Source: Rhodanobacter glycinis
Lineage (GTDB): Bacteria > Pseudomonadota > Gammaproteobacteria > Xanthomonadales > Rhodanobacteraceae
NCBI RefSeq assembly: GCF_900114325.1
Contig: NZ_FOSR01000006.1
Location: forward strand, 62,001 to 126,000
Direction of reading: 5' to 3'
Length of the DNA: 64,000 bases
Position numbers and translations under genes: made by a program. The notes under the pieces were generated by a model that saw nothing but the letters and a program-made list of their open reading frames with translations, was not told where the DNA came from and did not search any database. The stretch's first letter is position 1. Every line of letters starts with the position of its first letter. Shown here one piece after another: positions 1 through 8,168 of this stretch.

Positions 1-591
1 GGCTATCGCCATGGCGAATACGCCTTCACCGCGATCGATGGGAAACGCGACGCGCACACCGCGACACTGACCGTCGGCCCACACCAGGGCAGCTATCCCG
101 GCATGCCGCACGACAAGCAATTCACCATCGAACTGCCGGACGCGACGCTGCCGAAAAGCGTGATGGTCAATGGCAAGCCGTACACCCGCGCGGATGACGT
201 CCGTCCGGGCACCTGGCAGTACGACGGCGACGCGCTGACGGTCCGCATCATCGTGCCGGCGCAGAACGCGGACCAGCCATTGAAAGTGACCGTGCATTTC
301 GCTGACCACCCGGTCGATGTAGCCGGTTTGCGCTACCGCATGAAACGCACCGCGGCCGCAGTCGAATGGCTGAAATACCACTGGAATTCACCGGCCCCGC
401 TGCCAGACGATGTGTCGTTGGCGGCGCAGCTCGGTCGCCTGATCGACTATCAACCCGAGCAGTTGCCAACGCTGGTCAAGGCGTTCAATGCGCGACTGAC
501 GAAGCTACCGTCCGAAATTGATCAATCGCATGCCGACCCCAAGGTCAAGGCCCACTTCGCACAGATGATCAAGGCCATCGGCAAGGACTGA
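1..591 (+). CDS. C-terminal part of a GH31-like alpha-glycosidase (5' end outside window)
   Basis: The frame is open from base 1 and ends at TGA 589-591, giving about 196 residues of a larger protein. The first half reads as a beta-sandwich like the DUF5110 C-terminal domain of glycoside hydrolase family 31 enzymes (motif DGDALTVRI, residues about 80-88, then alternating polar and hydrophobic strands). The last 90 residues form a charged helical tail. The catalytic barrel would lie upstream, so substrate cannot be judged. A secreted GH76 gene follows on the same strand, which fits a carbohydrate-degrading neighbourhood. The first in-frame ATG at 103 is internal, not a start. Family assignment rests on recalled similarity only. 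Confidence 0.6.
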   Translation, partial: GYRHGEYAFTAIDGKRDAHTATLTVGPHQGSYPGMPHDKQFTIELPDATLPKSVMVNGKPYTRADDVRPGTWQYDGDALTVRIIVPAQNADQPLKVTVHFADHPVDVAGLRYRMKRTAAAVEWLKYHWNSPAPLPDDVSLAAQLGRLIDYQPEQLPTLVKAFNARLTKLPSEIDQSHADPKVKAHFAQMIKAIGKD

Positions 592-1137
592 GGGAAGTCT
601 GATCCATCAGTCTTTTGCCCGTCATCCCGACAAGGCGCTTTTCAACAGCCGACCTGATTGGCGACAAGATTCAGGCGACACCTCACCGTTCGCCCTGAGC
701 GTAGGCCCGTAGGGCCGGAGTCGAAGGGGCATTGCTTTCGTGCGCTTCAATTCTGCTTGCTGGCGCAAGCCACGCTCAGCGCGAACGGCCCCGGGCGGAG
801 TTTCGTCGTTGATCAGAGCGGCTGTTGAACTAGCGTCTCGCGGGAATGACGAGAAAACAGGGTCATCCGCGGCTCCGTGTTTGGACGGCTATTCGAAGCG
901 CCCGGGGCCATCGATGAGCAGTCCGTGGCGTGGTTCTCACAATTGGAAGGATCCTCCGGCAATACTCGATCGGGCGCACGGGCCTGCCAGCTTCGTCGAC
1001 TTGTGCCCTGAAGGCTGCGCCACACGTGCACTTTTCCAGACCGGCATGGCGCCAAGCCACTGATCTGGCCATGGAAAGATGGGGCAATCCAGCCTCCATC
1101 CCTTTCCCGGGTATTCCCACGAGGAGAGCTTCCGATC
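592..1137. repeat. Intergenic spacer with degenerate palindromic repeats
   Basis: No convincing gene. Bases 686-729 hold one arm of the palindromic family with core TTCGCCCTGAGCG and GGAGTCGAAGGG. A partner arm ending CTCAGCGCGAACGG lies at about 766-789. Bases 616-660 resemble a degenerate copy of the CGTCATCCCG repeat. The region 800-1120 shows nothing I recognise apart from the ribosome-binding site of the next gene. Confidence 0.6.
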
Positions 1138-3123
1138 ATGCATTCGACGACAAAATTCCACTCGCTTTTAGATCGATTGAAATTGCTCCCAAAGATCCGC
1201 TCAGGCTGGCTCGGCGCCCCGCGAATGCGCCGTTCGATCACGCCGGGCCTGACCGGTCTGATGACCCTGTTCATGGTGCTGACCGCAGTGGCAAGCGCGC
1301 ACGCCCGACAACCCGAAGCCAGCCCGCGAATCGATGGTCCCACGGCCGTCGCCCGTGCCCGGGTGGCGGCGGATGTGCTGATGAGTTCGTACGATCCAAA
1401 CAAGGCCTGGTTTCCCTCCAGCTGGTGGAATTCGGCGGTCGCCCTGCAAACCATCGGCGACTACATGCAACGCACCGGCGACCGCCGCTATCTCGGTCAA
1501 CTGGACAACACCTTCGAGAAGGACAAGGGCGTGTTTCCGCCGGGCGTGCTGTCCGGCGATCCCCTGCTCGGCAACTTCACCAGCCGGGCCATCGACGACT
1601 CCGAATGGTGGGTGCTGACATGGCTTCAGGCCTATGACCTGACCCGCAATCCGAAGTACCTGGACATGGCGGTGACCATCGCCAACTACGTCTACGGCTA
1701 CTGGGACACCAGCACCTGTGGCGGTGGCGTGTGGTGGAACGCGGAACGCACCTACAAGAACGCCGTCACCAACGCGCTGTGGATCCGGCTCACCGCCGAA
1801 CTGCACAACCGCATCCATGGCGATCATCTCTGGCTCGCCCGTTCCAGCACCGCGTGGAAGTGGTTCAACGGCAGCGGCATGATCAATGCCAACGGCCTGG
1901 TCAACGATGGCCTGACCGACACCTGCACCAACAATGGACAAACCGTGTGGAGTTACAACCAGGGCATGCTGATCGGTGCCGGCCTGGAACTCTGGCGCGC
2001 CACCCGCGACCCGTCCATCATGGCCACCGTGCGCCGCCTGGCCGATGCCGCCATCGGTCCGAACGGACTGGTCGCCAGCGGCATTCTGACCGAAAGCTGC
2101 GATGCACTCGACCAGACTTGCGACGACAACGGCAAGCAGTTCAAGGGCATCTTCATGCGCTATTGGACCGACCTGGTCGACACCACCCACGATCGCCGTT
2201 ACGCCGCCTTCCTGGACACGCAGGCCGAAAGCATCTGGAACGCTGATCGCGACGCCGCCGGGCGGCTCGGCACGCGCTGGTCCGGCGCCACCAGCGACGC
2301 TCATCCGAATGTCTTCGACTGGCGCACCCAGGCCAGTGCGCTCAGCGCCCTGATCGGCGAGATACCCGTCTGGACGCCGCAAGCCTCGCTGGCCGCAACC
2401 CTGTCCCCGGCGCAGCCCGTGGTCATGCCGGCGGCATCAGGAAACACCCCCATCGCCCTCAACCTGGGGGTCTCCGCCACCGGCTGGTTCCCGCTCAACG
2501 CGAACGCATCGGTCCAGGCGCCTGCCGGCTGGGGCGTCTCGCCCACCGCAAGCCAACTGCACTTGCAGCCCCACGGCACCGCCGTCCCGGTCAACGGCTC
2601 GATTCCACTGACGCTTACCGTGCCGAGCCTGGCCACGGACGGGCACCACATGGTCACCGCCAACGTGGCGGCTGCCGGGCTGCATTTCAGCACCCAGGCC
2701 GACGTGCTGGTCGCGCACTCGATCGACTTCGACACCGGCACCGTCAACGAGACGCCGTGGCTGTGGGATCCCGACGGCTCGCAGAGCAATGGCGTGCAGA
2801 ACCGGTTCGCCGACGGTACCGCGCACTTCACCTATCGCTTCCCGTTCCCGTTCGACACCACCTCGGCACACGTCACCCTGACCATCGATGCCGAATACCT
2901 GGTCCAGGTCAGCTCCGACAACCAGAACTGGACCACGGTGCTGCAGGAAAACCAGCGCATCACCGACGGCTCCAACAAGGGCAACCAGACCATCGACCTG
3001 ACGCCATACCTCGGCTCCGGCAGCGATGGCGCGAAACCGGTCTACGTCAAGGTATCCGATGCGTTCCCGGATGATGGCTGGGGCGGACGCGTGTACCACG
3101 TCACCGCCAGCTTCACCGAGTAA
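1138..3123 (+). CDS. Secreted glycoside hydrolase family 76-like (alpha-1,6-mannanase type)
   Basis: 661 residues. The start ATG is preceded by GAGGAG 11 bases upstream; an inner ATG at residue 30 would place the hydrophobic signal segment (residues 38-56, ending around SAHA) nearer the N-terminus. Residues about 75-395 resemble the (alpha/alpha)6 barrel of GH76. They contain the adjacent acidic pair in IDDSEWW (D153-D154, the catalytic pair in this family) and WSYNQG at 271-276. Residues 410-520 look like a NEW3-type immunoglobulin fold and 525-661 like a jelly-roll carbohydrate-binding module. Predicted to cleave alpha-1,6-mannan backbones of yeast or other glycans outside the cytoplasm. 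A strong hairpin directly downstream suggests a monocistronic unit. Confidence 0.8.
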   Translation: MHSTTKFHSLLDRLKLLPKIRSGWLGAPRMRRSITPGLTGLMTLFMVLTAVASAHARQPEASPRIDGPTAVARARVAADVLMSSYDPNKAWFPSSWWNSAVALQTIGDYMQRTGDRRYLGQLDNTFEKDKGVFPPGVLSGDPLLGNFTSRAIDDSEWWVLTWLQAYDLTRNPKYLDMAVTIANYVYGYWDTSTCGGGVWWNAERTYKNAVTNALWIRLTAELHNRIHGDHLWLARSSTAWKWFNGSGMINANGLVNDGLTDTCTNNGQTVWSYNQGMLIGAGLELWRATRDPSIMATVRRLADAAIGPNGLVASGILTESCDALDQTCDDNGKQFKGIFMRYWTDLVDTTHDRRYAAFLDTQAESIWNADRDAAGRLGTRWSGATSDAHPNVFDWRTQASALSALIGEIPVWTPQASLAATLSPAQPVVMPAASGNTPIALNLGVSATGWFPLNANASVQAPAGWGVSPTASQLHLQPHGTAVPVNGSIPLTLTVPSLATDGHHMVTANVAAAGLHFSTQADVLVAHSIDFDTGTVNETPWLWDPDGSQSNGVQNRFADGTAHFTYRFPFPFDTTSAHVTLTIDAEYLVQVSSDNQNWTTVLQENQRITDGSNKGNQTIDLTPYLGSGSDGAKPVYVKVSDAFPDDGWGGRVYHVTASFTE

Positions 3124-3135
3124 TCGAACCCGAGG

Positions 3136-3169
3136 CCTCCGTTCCCCGAACCATCGAGGGGAACGGAGG
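3136..3169 (+). terminator. Hairpin terminator after the GH76 gene
   Basis: Perfect 12-bp stem (CCTCCGTTCCCC at 3136-3147 with GGGGAACGGAGG at 3158-3169) and a 10-base loop, 12 bases after the stop codon. No T-run follows, so intrinsic termination is likely but not certain. Confidence 0.7.
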
Positions 3170-3551
3170 TGCTCCGGCGCGCAGCGGAGCACGCGTACAC
3201 GATGGACGACCGTCCGAGCGACCCATGCGCTCCCGGGCAGATACATGCACCTGATGCATGCAAGAACCCGCACGCGTCGAACGACGACGACCCTCCATCG
3301 CCCATGGACGCAATGTTGAGGCAATGTTCGTGCCGGACCATGCAGCGCTTGGCTTTTCGCAGGCGCGAGATTCGCATTGTCCCATGCGGGGCAGGAACCG
3401 CCCGAAGCCCTGCTTCGTCTTCACGCCTGCCACCTGTATCCCCTGACCAGAGCCACCCCGGACCACGAGGGCGAGTACCGCATCCGCTGGCGCTCTCCTT
3501 TCGCTTCGGTGGCCTCCGGCACCTGATCGAAATGCATGAGGGCATGTAGCA
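3170..3551. other. Spacer without a recognised gene
   Basis: About 380 bases between the GH76 terminator and the glycine-zipper gene. Overlapping open frames exist on both strands but have no coding character or ribosome-binding sites. I see no repeat family member here. Confidence 0.5.
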
Positions 3552-3869
3552 ATGACACCCAGGAAAATCACACCCGCGAGAACCCGAATCGCATTCTGCC
3601 TGATGGCATCGCTCGCCATGGCCGCGGGCACCGCCTCCACTGTCGACGCGCACGGCATGACAAGGAAACAGAAGAACACGCTTATCGGTGTCGGCATCGG
3701 CGCAATCGGTGGCGCGGTGCTTTCCCATGGCGACATCTTCAGCACCATCGCCGGCGCCGCCGCAGGTGGCGTGATCGGCAACGTCACCACCAAAAACCAC
3801 CACCGACATCATGATGACCGGCGCTACCACGACCATCGCCACGATAACTACGACAGGCATCGGCATTGA
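3552..3869 (+). CDS. Small glycine-zipper periplasmic protein with His-rich tail
   Basis: 105 residues. A signal peptide (residues 1-34, ending TVDAHG) is followed by a glycine-zipper hydrophobic segment (about 44-78, repeated GxGxxxGG and AGAAAGG), which in this protein type forms membrane-packing helices. The tail from about 82 is very rich in His, Arg and Asp (HHRHH, HDHRH) and could bind divalent metal or pack against lipid A; this is inference. It sits directly before an EF-hand lipoprotein on the same strand, 25 bases apart, so the two are probably co-transcribed as envelope components. The start is supported by CDS character and the signal peptide; the ribosome site is weak. Confidence 0.7.
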   Translation: MTPRKITPARTRIAFCLMASLAMAAGTASTVDAHGMTRKQKNTLIGVGIGAIGGAVLSHGDIFSTIAGAAAGGVIGNVTTKNHHRHHDDRRYHDHRHDNYDRHRH

Positions 3870-3894
3870 CCCTGCAACACTTACGGAGCAACCC

Positions 3895-4296
3895 ATGAAA
3901 TCCGCCATCGCAAGAAACACCCTGCTGGCTTCCGCCACCCTGTTCTGCGCACTGGTCGCATGCGCCACGGCCACGCCGGTGGAAACAAAGTCCGAGTCCG
4001 ATCTTGTCGCGGCCGCCTTCAACAAGATGGACACCAACGGCGACGGACAGGTCAGCCGCACGGAGTTCAATGCATTCATGGCATCGCGCCTGGCCAACCA
4101 GCGGGTCGCCATCGAAGAAGCCTTCAAAAGCCTCGACAGCAACGGGGACAAGAGCATCAGCAAATCGGAGGCCGCCGCCAACCCGACGCTGGAGCAGCAC
4201 TTCGCCGATGTGGATGCCAACCACGACGGAAAGATCAGTCTGGATGAACTGGTTGACGCCGCACGCGCCGCACAGACGGCCGACGCCAGGCAGTAA
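3895..4296 (+). CDS. EF-hand calcium-binding lipoprotein
   Basis: 133 residues from ATG 3895, preceded by ACGGAG. A longer frame opens at 3811 but its extra N-terminus is low-complexity and out of character. The N-terminus is a lipoprotein signal with lipobox LVAC (Cys23). Three EF-hand loops follow: DTNGDGQVSRTEF at 46-58, DSNGDKSISKSEA at 81-93 and DANHDGKISLDEL at 107-119. Loops 1 and 3 have the full set of oxygen ligands and the terminal acidic residue; loop 2 is close to consensus. Likely a calcium-responsive or buffering protein of the periplasmic membrane face. Partner unknown. Confidence 0.8.
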   Translation: MKSAIARNTLLASATLFCALVACATATPVETKSESDLVAAAFNKMDTNGDGQVSRTEFNAFMASRLANQRVAIEEAFKSLDSNGDKSISKSEAAANPTLEQHFADVDANHDGKISLDELVDAARAAQTADARQ

Positions 4297-4362
4297 TCCG
4301 GCATGCCAGGCGGGGCCGATTAGCTGGCCATCCCGACTTCCGATTAGCGTCGATTCCCAGCC

Positions 4363-4515
4363 AGCTTTTTCCCTTCTCCCTCCGGGAGAAGGTGCCCCGA
4401 AGGGGCGGATGAGGGTTCGGACCAAGCGAGGCGCCTCGTGTGATTCAGGCCTGTATGCCGCGCTTCGTCCGAACCCCCTCCCCAACCCCTCTCCCAAAGG
4501 GAGAGAGGCTTCAAG
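4363..4515. repeat. Large inverted repeat of the GGGAGAAGG/CCCTCTCCC type
   Basis: An imperfect palindrome. The left half starts with CCTTCTCCC TCC GGGAGAAGG (about 4370-4390) and continues through ATGAGGGTTCGGAC. The right half contains GTCCGAACCCCCTCC and CCCTCTCCC AAA GGGAGAG. A related half-unit occurs at about 42796-42838 inside the polyene cluster. Function unknown; it resembles interspersed intergenic palindromes common in this bacterial group. No gene lies between 4297 and 4655. Confidence 0.6.
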
Positions 4516-4655
4516 CAACTGAGTTTCGACGCTGATCAGCGTTCCGACTTGAGCAGCCTCGGAAACCCGCGGCGGGGAAACATCCGCTCCCCTGCTTGAG
4601 AAAGCACATCTCGGCCCAGATGCTGTTGACCATGTAACTCCTCCGGCGGGTGCCC

Positions 4656-5411
4656 ATGTTCGACAAAATCAGAAACTGGCGTGTGCGGCGTATCGTCGCC
4701 CGGCACCCGATCCCCGACGGGCTCTGGCAAAACGCGCTGCAGCACTGTCTCCCGGCACGCCGGCTGGGTGCTTCCGACCAGGCCACGCTGCGCGTGCTGG
4801 CCACATTGTTCCTTGACCGCAAGTCGCTGGAGCCGGTGAAGGGCGTGGAGCTTGACGATGCCGATCGCGTCCTTCTCGCGACTCACGCATGCATGCCCAT
4901 CCTGAAACTGGGCATCGACTGGTACGACGGCTGGCGCAGCGTCATCGTGTATCCGGACGCGTTCATCCCCCGCCGCCAGCAAGTCGATGCCGCCGGTGTG
5001 GTTCACCAGACCAATACCCCGCTGGCAGGCGAGGCCTGGGGCCGCGGGCCGGTGATCCTGTCGTGGGCGGACGTGCTGGAGGCCGGCAAGAAACCCGGGC
5101 ACAACGTGGTCATCCACGAAATGGCCCACAAGCTCGACATGCTCAACGGCGACACCAACGGCTTCCCGCCGCTGCACCGGCGCATGGACCGCCGCGAGTG
5201 GTGGCGCATCTTCTCGAGTACATGGGACCGCCTGAAGGAAGACCAGCGCAACGGAATCGAATTGCCGATTGATCCGTACGCGTTGGAAAACCCGGCCGAG
5301 TTCTTCGCCGTGGTCAGTGAACTGTTCTTCGAAGCACCCGCCACCCTGCACCAGCACTTGCCGGCGATCTACCAGCAACTCACGCAGTTCTACCGGCAGC
5401 ACCCGTTGTAA
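4656..5411 (+). CDS. mtfA: MtfA-type zinc peptidase (M90 family)
   Basis: Reads as the MtfA family. The Escherichia coli member is a zinc aminopeptidase that also binds the Mlc repressor and modulates sugar phosphotransferase control. The zinc motif HEMAH is near residue 155, with a downstream glutamate in ENPAEFFAVVSE (about 213) as third ligand. Total length about 251 residues, close to the family norm. A GTG at 4650 also opens the frame, but GGCGGG at 4645-4650 is well placed for ATG 4656, so I chose the latter. Cytosolic, no signal peptide. It stands alone between a repeat and a secreted TVNG-repeat protein, so context gives no regulatory hint. Confidence 0.8.
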   Translation: MFDKIRNWRVRRIVARHPIPDGLWQNALQHCLPARRLGASDQATLRVLATLFLDRKSLEPVKGVELDDADRVLLATHACMPILKLGIDWYDGWRSVIVYPDAFIPRRQQVDAAGVVHQTNTPLAGEAWGRGPVILSWADVLEAGKKPGHNVVIHEMAHKLDMLNGDTNGFPPLHRRMDRREWWRIFSSTWDRLKEDQRNGIELPIDPYALENPAEFFAVVSELFFEAPATLHQHLPAIYQQLTQFYRQHPL

Positions 5412-5571
5412 ACACAACGACGCAGGCAAAGAGCCCGGTACCACACGCCTGTCTGCGCGCATACAAACGTCGCGATTTTTCACCCTGTCAAAAGCCCTAT
5501 TGGCAAACCACCGACGTTGCTGCACGATCCCTTCGATCGACGCTTCCCTCCACTACGCGCACGAGGCCGCC

Positions 5572-6258
5572 ATGCCACACGCACGTCTTTGCACCTACGT
5601 CATCGCCCTATTGGTGTTGCCGCTCGCCACCGCTGCATGCGTGAACGGCGTCAATGGTTCCGTTGATGTTCCTGCCGGCACCACCGTTTCCGATGCAACC
5701 ACCGTGAACGGGGCGATAAGCCTGCAGGCCCATGCCAAGGCCGACAAGGCCGCTACCGTCAACGGCTCGATCCACCTCGCCGAAGGCGCGCAGGCCGGAG
5801 CCGTCCATACGGTCAATGGCGACATCACCCTCGCCAAGGACGCCAAGGTCCTGGGCGACGCCGAGACCGTCAACGGCGAGCTCGACCTTGCCGCAGGGTC
5901 GGCCGTGAATGGCTCGTTGGGCAACGTCAACGATCGAATCGAGATCGATGGTGCCCACGTTGGCCATGGCATCACCACGGCGAACGGCGACATCCACATC
6001 ACCGGCAATGCCGTGGTCGACGGTGGCATCAAGGTGGAAAAAACCGATGGCAACGGCAACGGCAACGAGTTCTTCGGCATCCACTTCGGCAGCAACCATG
6101 TGCCGCGAATCGTGATCGATGCAGGCGCAACCGTGAATGGTCCGCTGGTCTTCGAAAGGCCGGTCAAGCTCTACATCAACGACCAGGCCAAGGTTGCCGG
6201 GCCCATCAGCGGCGCCCAGGCCGTGAAGTTCACCGGCGCCACGCCGCCGGCCTCGTAG
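5572..6258 (+). CDS. Secreted TVNG-repeat protein, bactofilin/DUF4097-like beta-solenoid
   Basis: 228 residues from ATG 5572; the frame extends upstream to 5269 but the added part overlaps mtfA and has no signal peptide. Residues 1-23 form a signal sequence ending in ATAAC, a weak lipobox (Cys23), so a lipoprotein is possible. The body consists of about nine short repeats built around (T)VNG followed by a beta-strand (VNGSVDV, TVNGAISL, TVNGSIHL, TVNGDITL, TVNGELDL, TANGDIHI and so on), which is what a one-turn-per-repeat right-handed beta-helix looks like. Proteins of this pattern are often annotated as polymer-forming or putative adhesins. Role here unknown. Confidence 0.65.
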   Translation: MPHARLCTYVIALLVLPLATAACVNGVNGSVDVPAGTTVSDATTVNGAISLQAHAKADKAATVNGSIHLAEGAQAGAVHTVNGDITLAKDAKVLGDAETVNGELDLAAGSAVNGSLGNVNDRIEIDGAHVGHGITTANGDIHITGNAVVDGGIKVEKTDGNGNGNEFFGIHFGSNHVPRIVIDAGATVNGPLVFERPVKLYINDQAKVAGPISGAQAVKFTGATPPAS

Positions 6259-6410
6259 GAAGCAGCGCGCCGTCTGGAAACCCGACAGGGATCTTCGAAC
6301 AACCGTCGTCATCCTGCCGCCTTCTGTCAGGAATAAATCCGTTCGATCACACCACTGCTTCCGGTGTGACAGGGCTGACGTCTGCGGCTGGCCTCGAAGT
6401 CGCCATTCTT

Positions 6411-6485
6411 GTAGGAGCCCGCTGGCGGGCGATGCTCCTGCTTCTGCTTCATCCAGAAAAGCATCGCCCGCCAGCGGGCTCCTAC
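6411..6485. repeat. TAGGAGC-type hairpin repeat, CCCGCTGGCGGGC version
   Basis: A perfect 26-bp inverted repeat, arms 6411-6436 and 6460-6485, around a 23-base loop. The outer bases GTAGGAGC and the inner CGATGCT are shared in type with copies at 34617, 45413 and 52965. The middle of the stem differs (CCGCTGGCGGG here, GCACCCTGTGCG there), and both arms change together. Confidence 0.85.
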
Positions 6486-6842
6486 GACCATGGGCCGCGA
6501 ATTTGTGCCGGAATCATGGCCTTCGATCGCCCCGCCCTGCACCACGGCGGGCTCGACGTCACGGCATGGATTTATTCCGGAGCCATGGCTTTTGCTCAAA
6601 CGCACTTTGGGGGGCATCGAAGACCCTCTGTCACCCCAGCGGCTCTCAACAGCCGAAGGGCTGGTCAAGCTGGGGTCCAGTGCCGTCCACCCATTGAAAA
6701 GCAAAGGCGCTGGATTCCTGCTTTCGCACACTGCTGTCCGGAATAATCCTGGGATGTCCTTCGAGAGTGAATACCCGCGCCGCTTGCGCGAGATGCAACA
6801 AGGGGGCGACTCCATTTCTGGCAGCGACCACCTCTCCGGCTC

Positions 6843-6959
6843 GTCATCCCGGCGCAGGCCGGAGGCGCCTTTCAACAGACGGCTGTCTGGTCATCCAGTA
6901 GCGATCACGCCTGTCCAAGCCATATGGCTACTGGATTCCGGCCTTCGCCGGAATGACGG
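6843..6959. repeat. CGTCATCCCGGCGCAGGCC inverted pair
   Basis: Left unit CGTCATCCCGGCGCAGGCC at 6843 onward, right unit ending GGCCTTCGCCGGAATGACG at about 6959. Similar units occur at 12298-12392, 17450-17515 (single), 30190-30240, 31860-31925, 42650-42775 and 49708-49795. Confidence 0.7.
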
Positions 6960-7316
6960 GCAAAAACCGATTTCGGCATATGCCACCGCACGACTGCGGG
7001 TATTCGAAATTATTCCGGACAGCAATGTGCTTTCGCAGGAATGACGAGCAAAATAAGGTTATTCGATATTCCCTGGGGTTGCTCGAAACATCCAGCTTGC
7101 CGAGGTACCAGGGCGATCCGGCCCGAACAAGGCGTGTGAGCTTCGCGCTCAAGCTATTGAAGCCTTTGGCAGGGGATGTGCCCACTCGACGAGTCGACGA
7201 GTCCACGCCCCCTCCCTGCCACCTGCTCGCCATCACGCGCCAACCAAACGCAGGCTGAGCAGCCGCGTGGTGCGTTGACCTCCAATCATGGATCCAGCCG
7301 CTATGCTGGCCTCCCC

Positions 7317-8114
7317 ATGAACCACGCACATCCACTCTCGCGAATCTGGCGACAATGGCTCCCGGCGGGCCTGCTGGCCTGCCTGTTGTCGACGCAAGTC
7401 TGCCTTGCCGATTCCGACGTCCAGCCGACGTTTGCCGGCGGCATCGGCGTGGAACGCATGCCAGCGTGGCCCGGCGCCAAGACGGCGCGCAACCAGCCGG
7501 TTCCCTACGTCGACATCGAGATCCCCGGACACCTCAGCCTGTCCACCATGGACGGCCTGCAGTTCGATCTGATCGGTGGCCCGGTGCTGCATGGCGGCGT
7601 TTATGGCGATTACCAATGGGGCCGCGATGGTGATGACCTCGGTGCACTGCGCAGCAAGATCAATACGCTATCGCCACGGCTGACCCTGGGTGGCTACCTC
7701 GAATGGCAGCTGAGCAAGCAAATGGATGCGGGCGTCGACCTCAGTCACGACACCCAAGGCGCGGGCGCCTATCTCAGGCTGTATGCCGAATGGGACCTGC
7801 CATCGGTTGGGCTGCTACATCACTCGCTGCAACTGAGCTGGCAGGCGATGAATCACGCCGCGATGAATCGCTTCTTCGGCGTTACCACGGAACAGGCCGA
7901 CGCCCTGGGAGTGCGCGCCTGGCAACCGGGCGCCGGCAGTCAGCTTGCCACGCTGGAGTACGACCTGTTCATGCCGACCAGCCCACACACCGGTTTCGCG
8001 TTGGCACTGGCCTATGGACAACTGCTCGGTGCAGCCGGCGACAGTCCGCTGGTGACCCGGTTCGGCTCACGCAGTCAGTGGAACGAATCACTGGCCTTCA
8101 TTTATCACCGTTGA
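7317..8114 (+). CDS. MipA/OmpV-family outer-membrane protein
   Basis: 265 residues from ATG 7317; the frame is open to 7176 but only the inner start gives a signal peptide (residues 1-31, ending VCLA). The mature part opens with the typical family pattern GGIGVERMPAWPGAKT, followed by PYVDIEIPGHLSLSTMDG and alternating amphipathic strands, and ends with FIYHR. MipA/OmpV proteins are about 250-residue barrels that, in E. coli, link a lytic transglycosylase to a peptidoglycan synthase or act as porins. It converges with the aminotransferase gene, with 54 bases between stop codons. Confidence 0.8.
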   Translation: MNHAHPLSRIWRQWLPAGLLACLLSTQVCLADSDVQPTFAGGIGVERMPAWPGAKTARNQPVPYVDIEIPGHLSLSTMDGLQFDLIGGPVLHGGVYGDYQWGRDGDDLGALRSKINTLSPRLTLGGYLEWQLSKQMDAGVDLSHDTQGAGAYLRLYAEWDLPSVGLLHHSLQLSWQAMNHAAMNRFFGVTTEQADALGVRAWQPGAGSQLATLEYDLFMPTSPHTGFALALAYGQLLGAAGDSPLVTRFGSRSQWNESLAFIYHR

Positions 8115-8168
8115 GGCGCTGGCCTGCCATGGGTATGGAAGGCCATCCGAATCACGCGTGACTGGCAC

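Larger units (their letters stand above)
6259..7316. other. Repeat-filled intergenic region
   Basis: About 1.06 kb with no supportable gene. It contains a perfect 26-bp hairpin (6411-6485) and a CGTCATCCCGGCGCAGGCC inverted pair (about 6843-6959). Shorter fragments resembling the same repeat lie at about 6700-6770 and 7010-7050. Open frames here run through repeat sequence and are not conserved-looking. Confidence 0.6.

Noticed and set aside
1201-2382. A 393-codon minus-strand frame opposite the GH76 gene
   Set aside because: Antisense of a gene with convincing GH76 motifs and signal peptide; no ribosome site or domain in the minus frame.
3042-4304. A 420-codon minus-strand frame across the glycine-zipper and EF-hand genes
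   Set aside because: Shadow of two small genes on the plus strand that have signal peptides and recognisable motifs.
6490-7044. A 184-codon plus-strand frame in the repeat-filled spacer
   Set aside because: It runs through several repeat units and has no ribosome site. The protein would consist of repeat translations.
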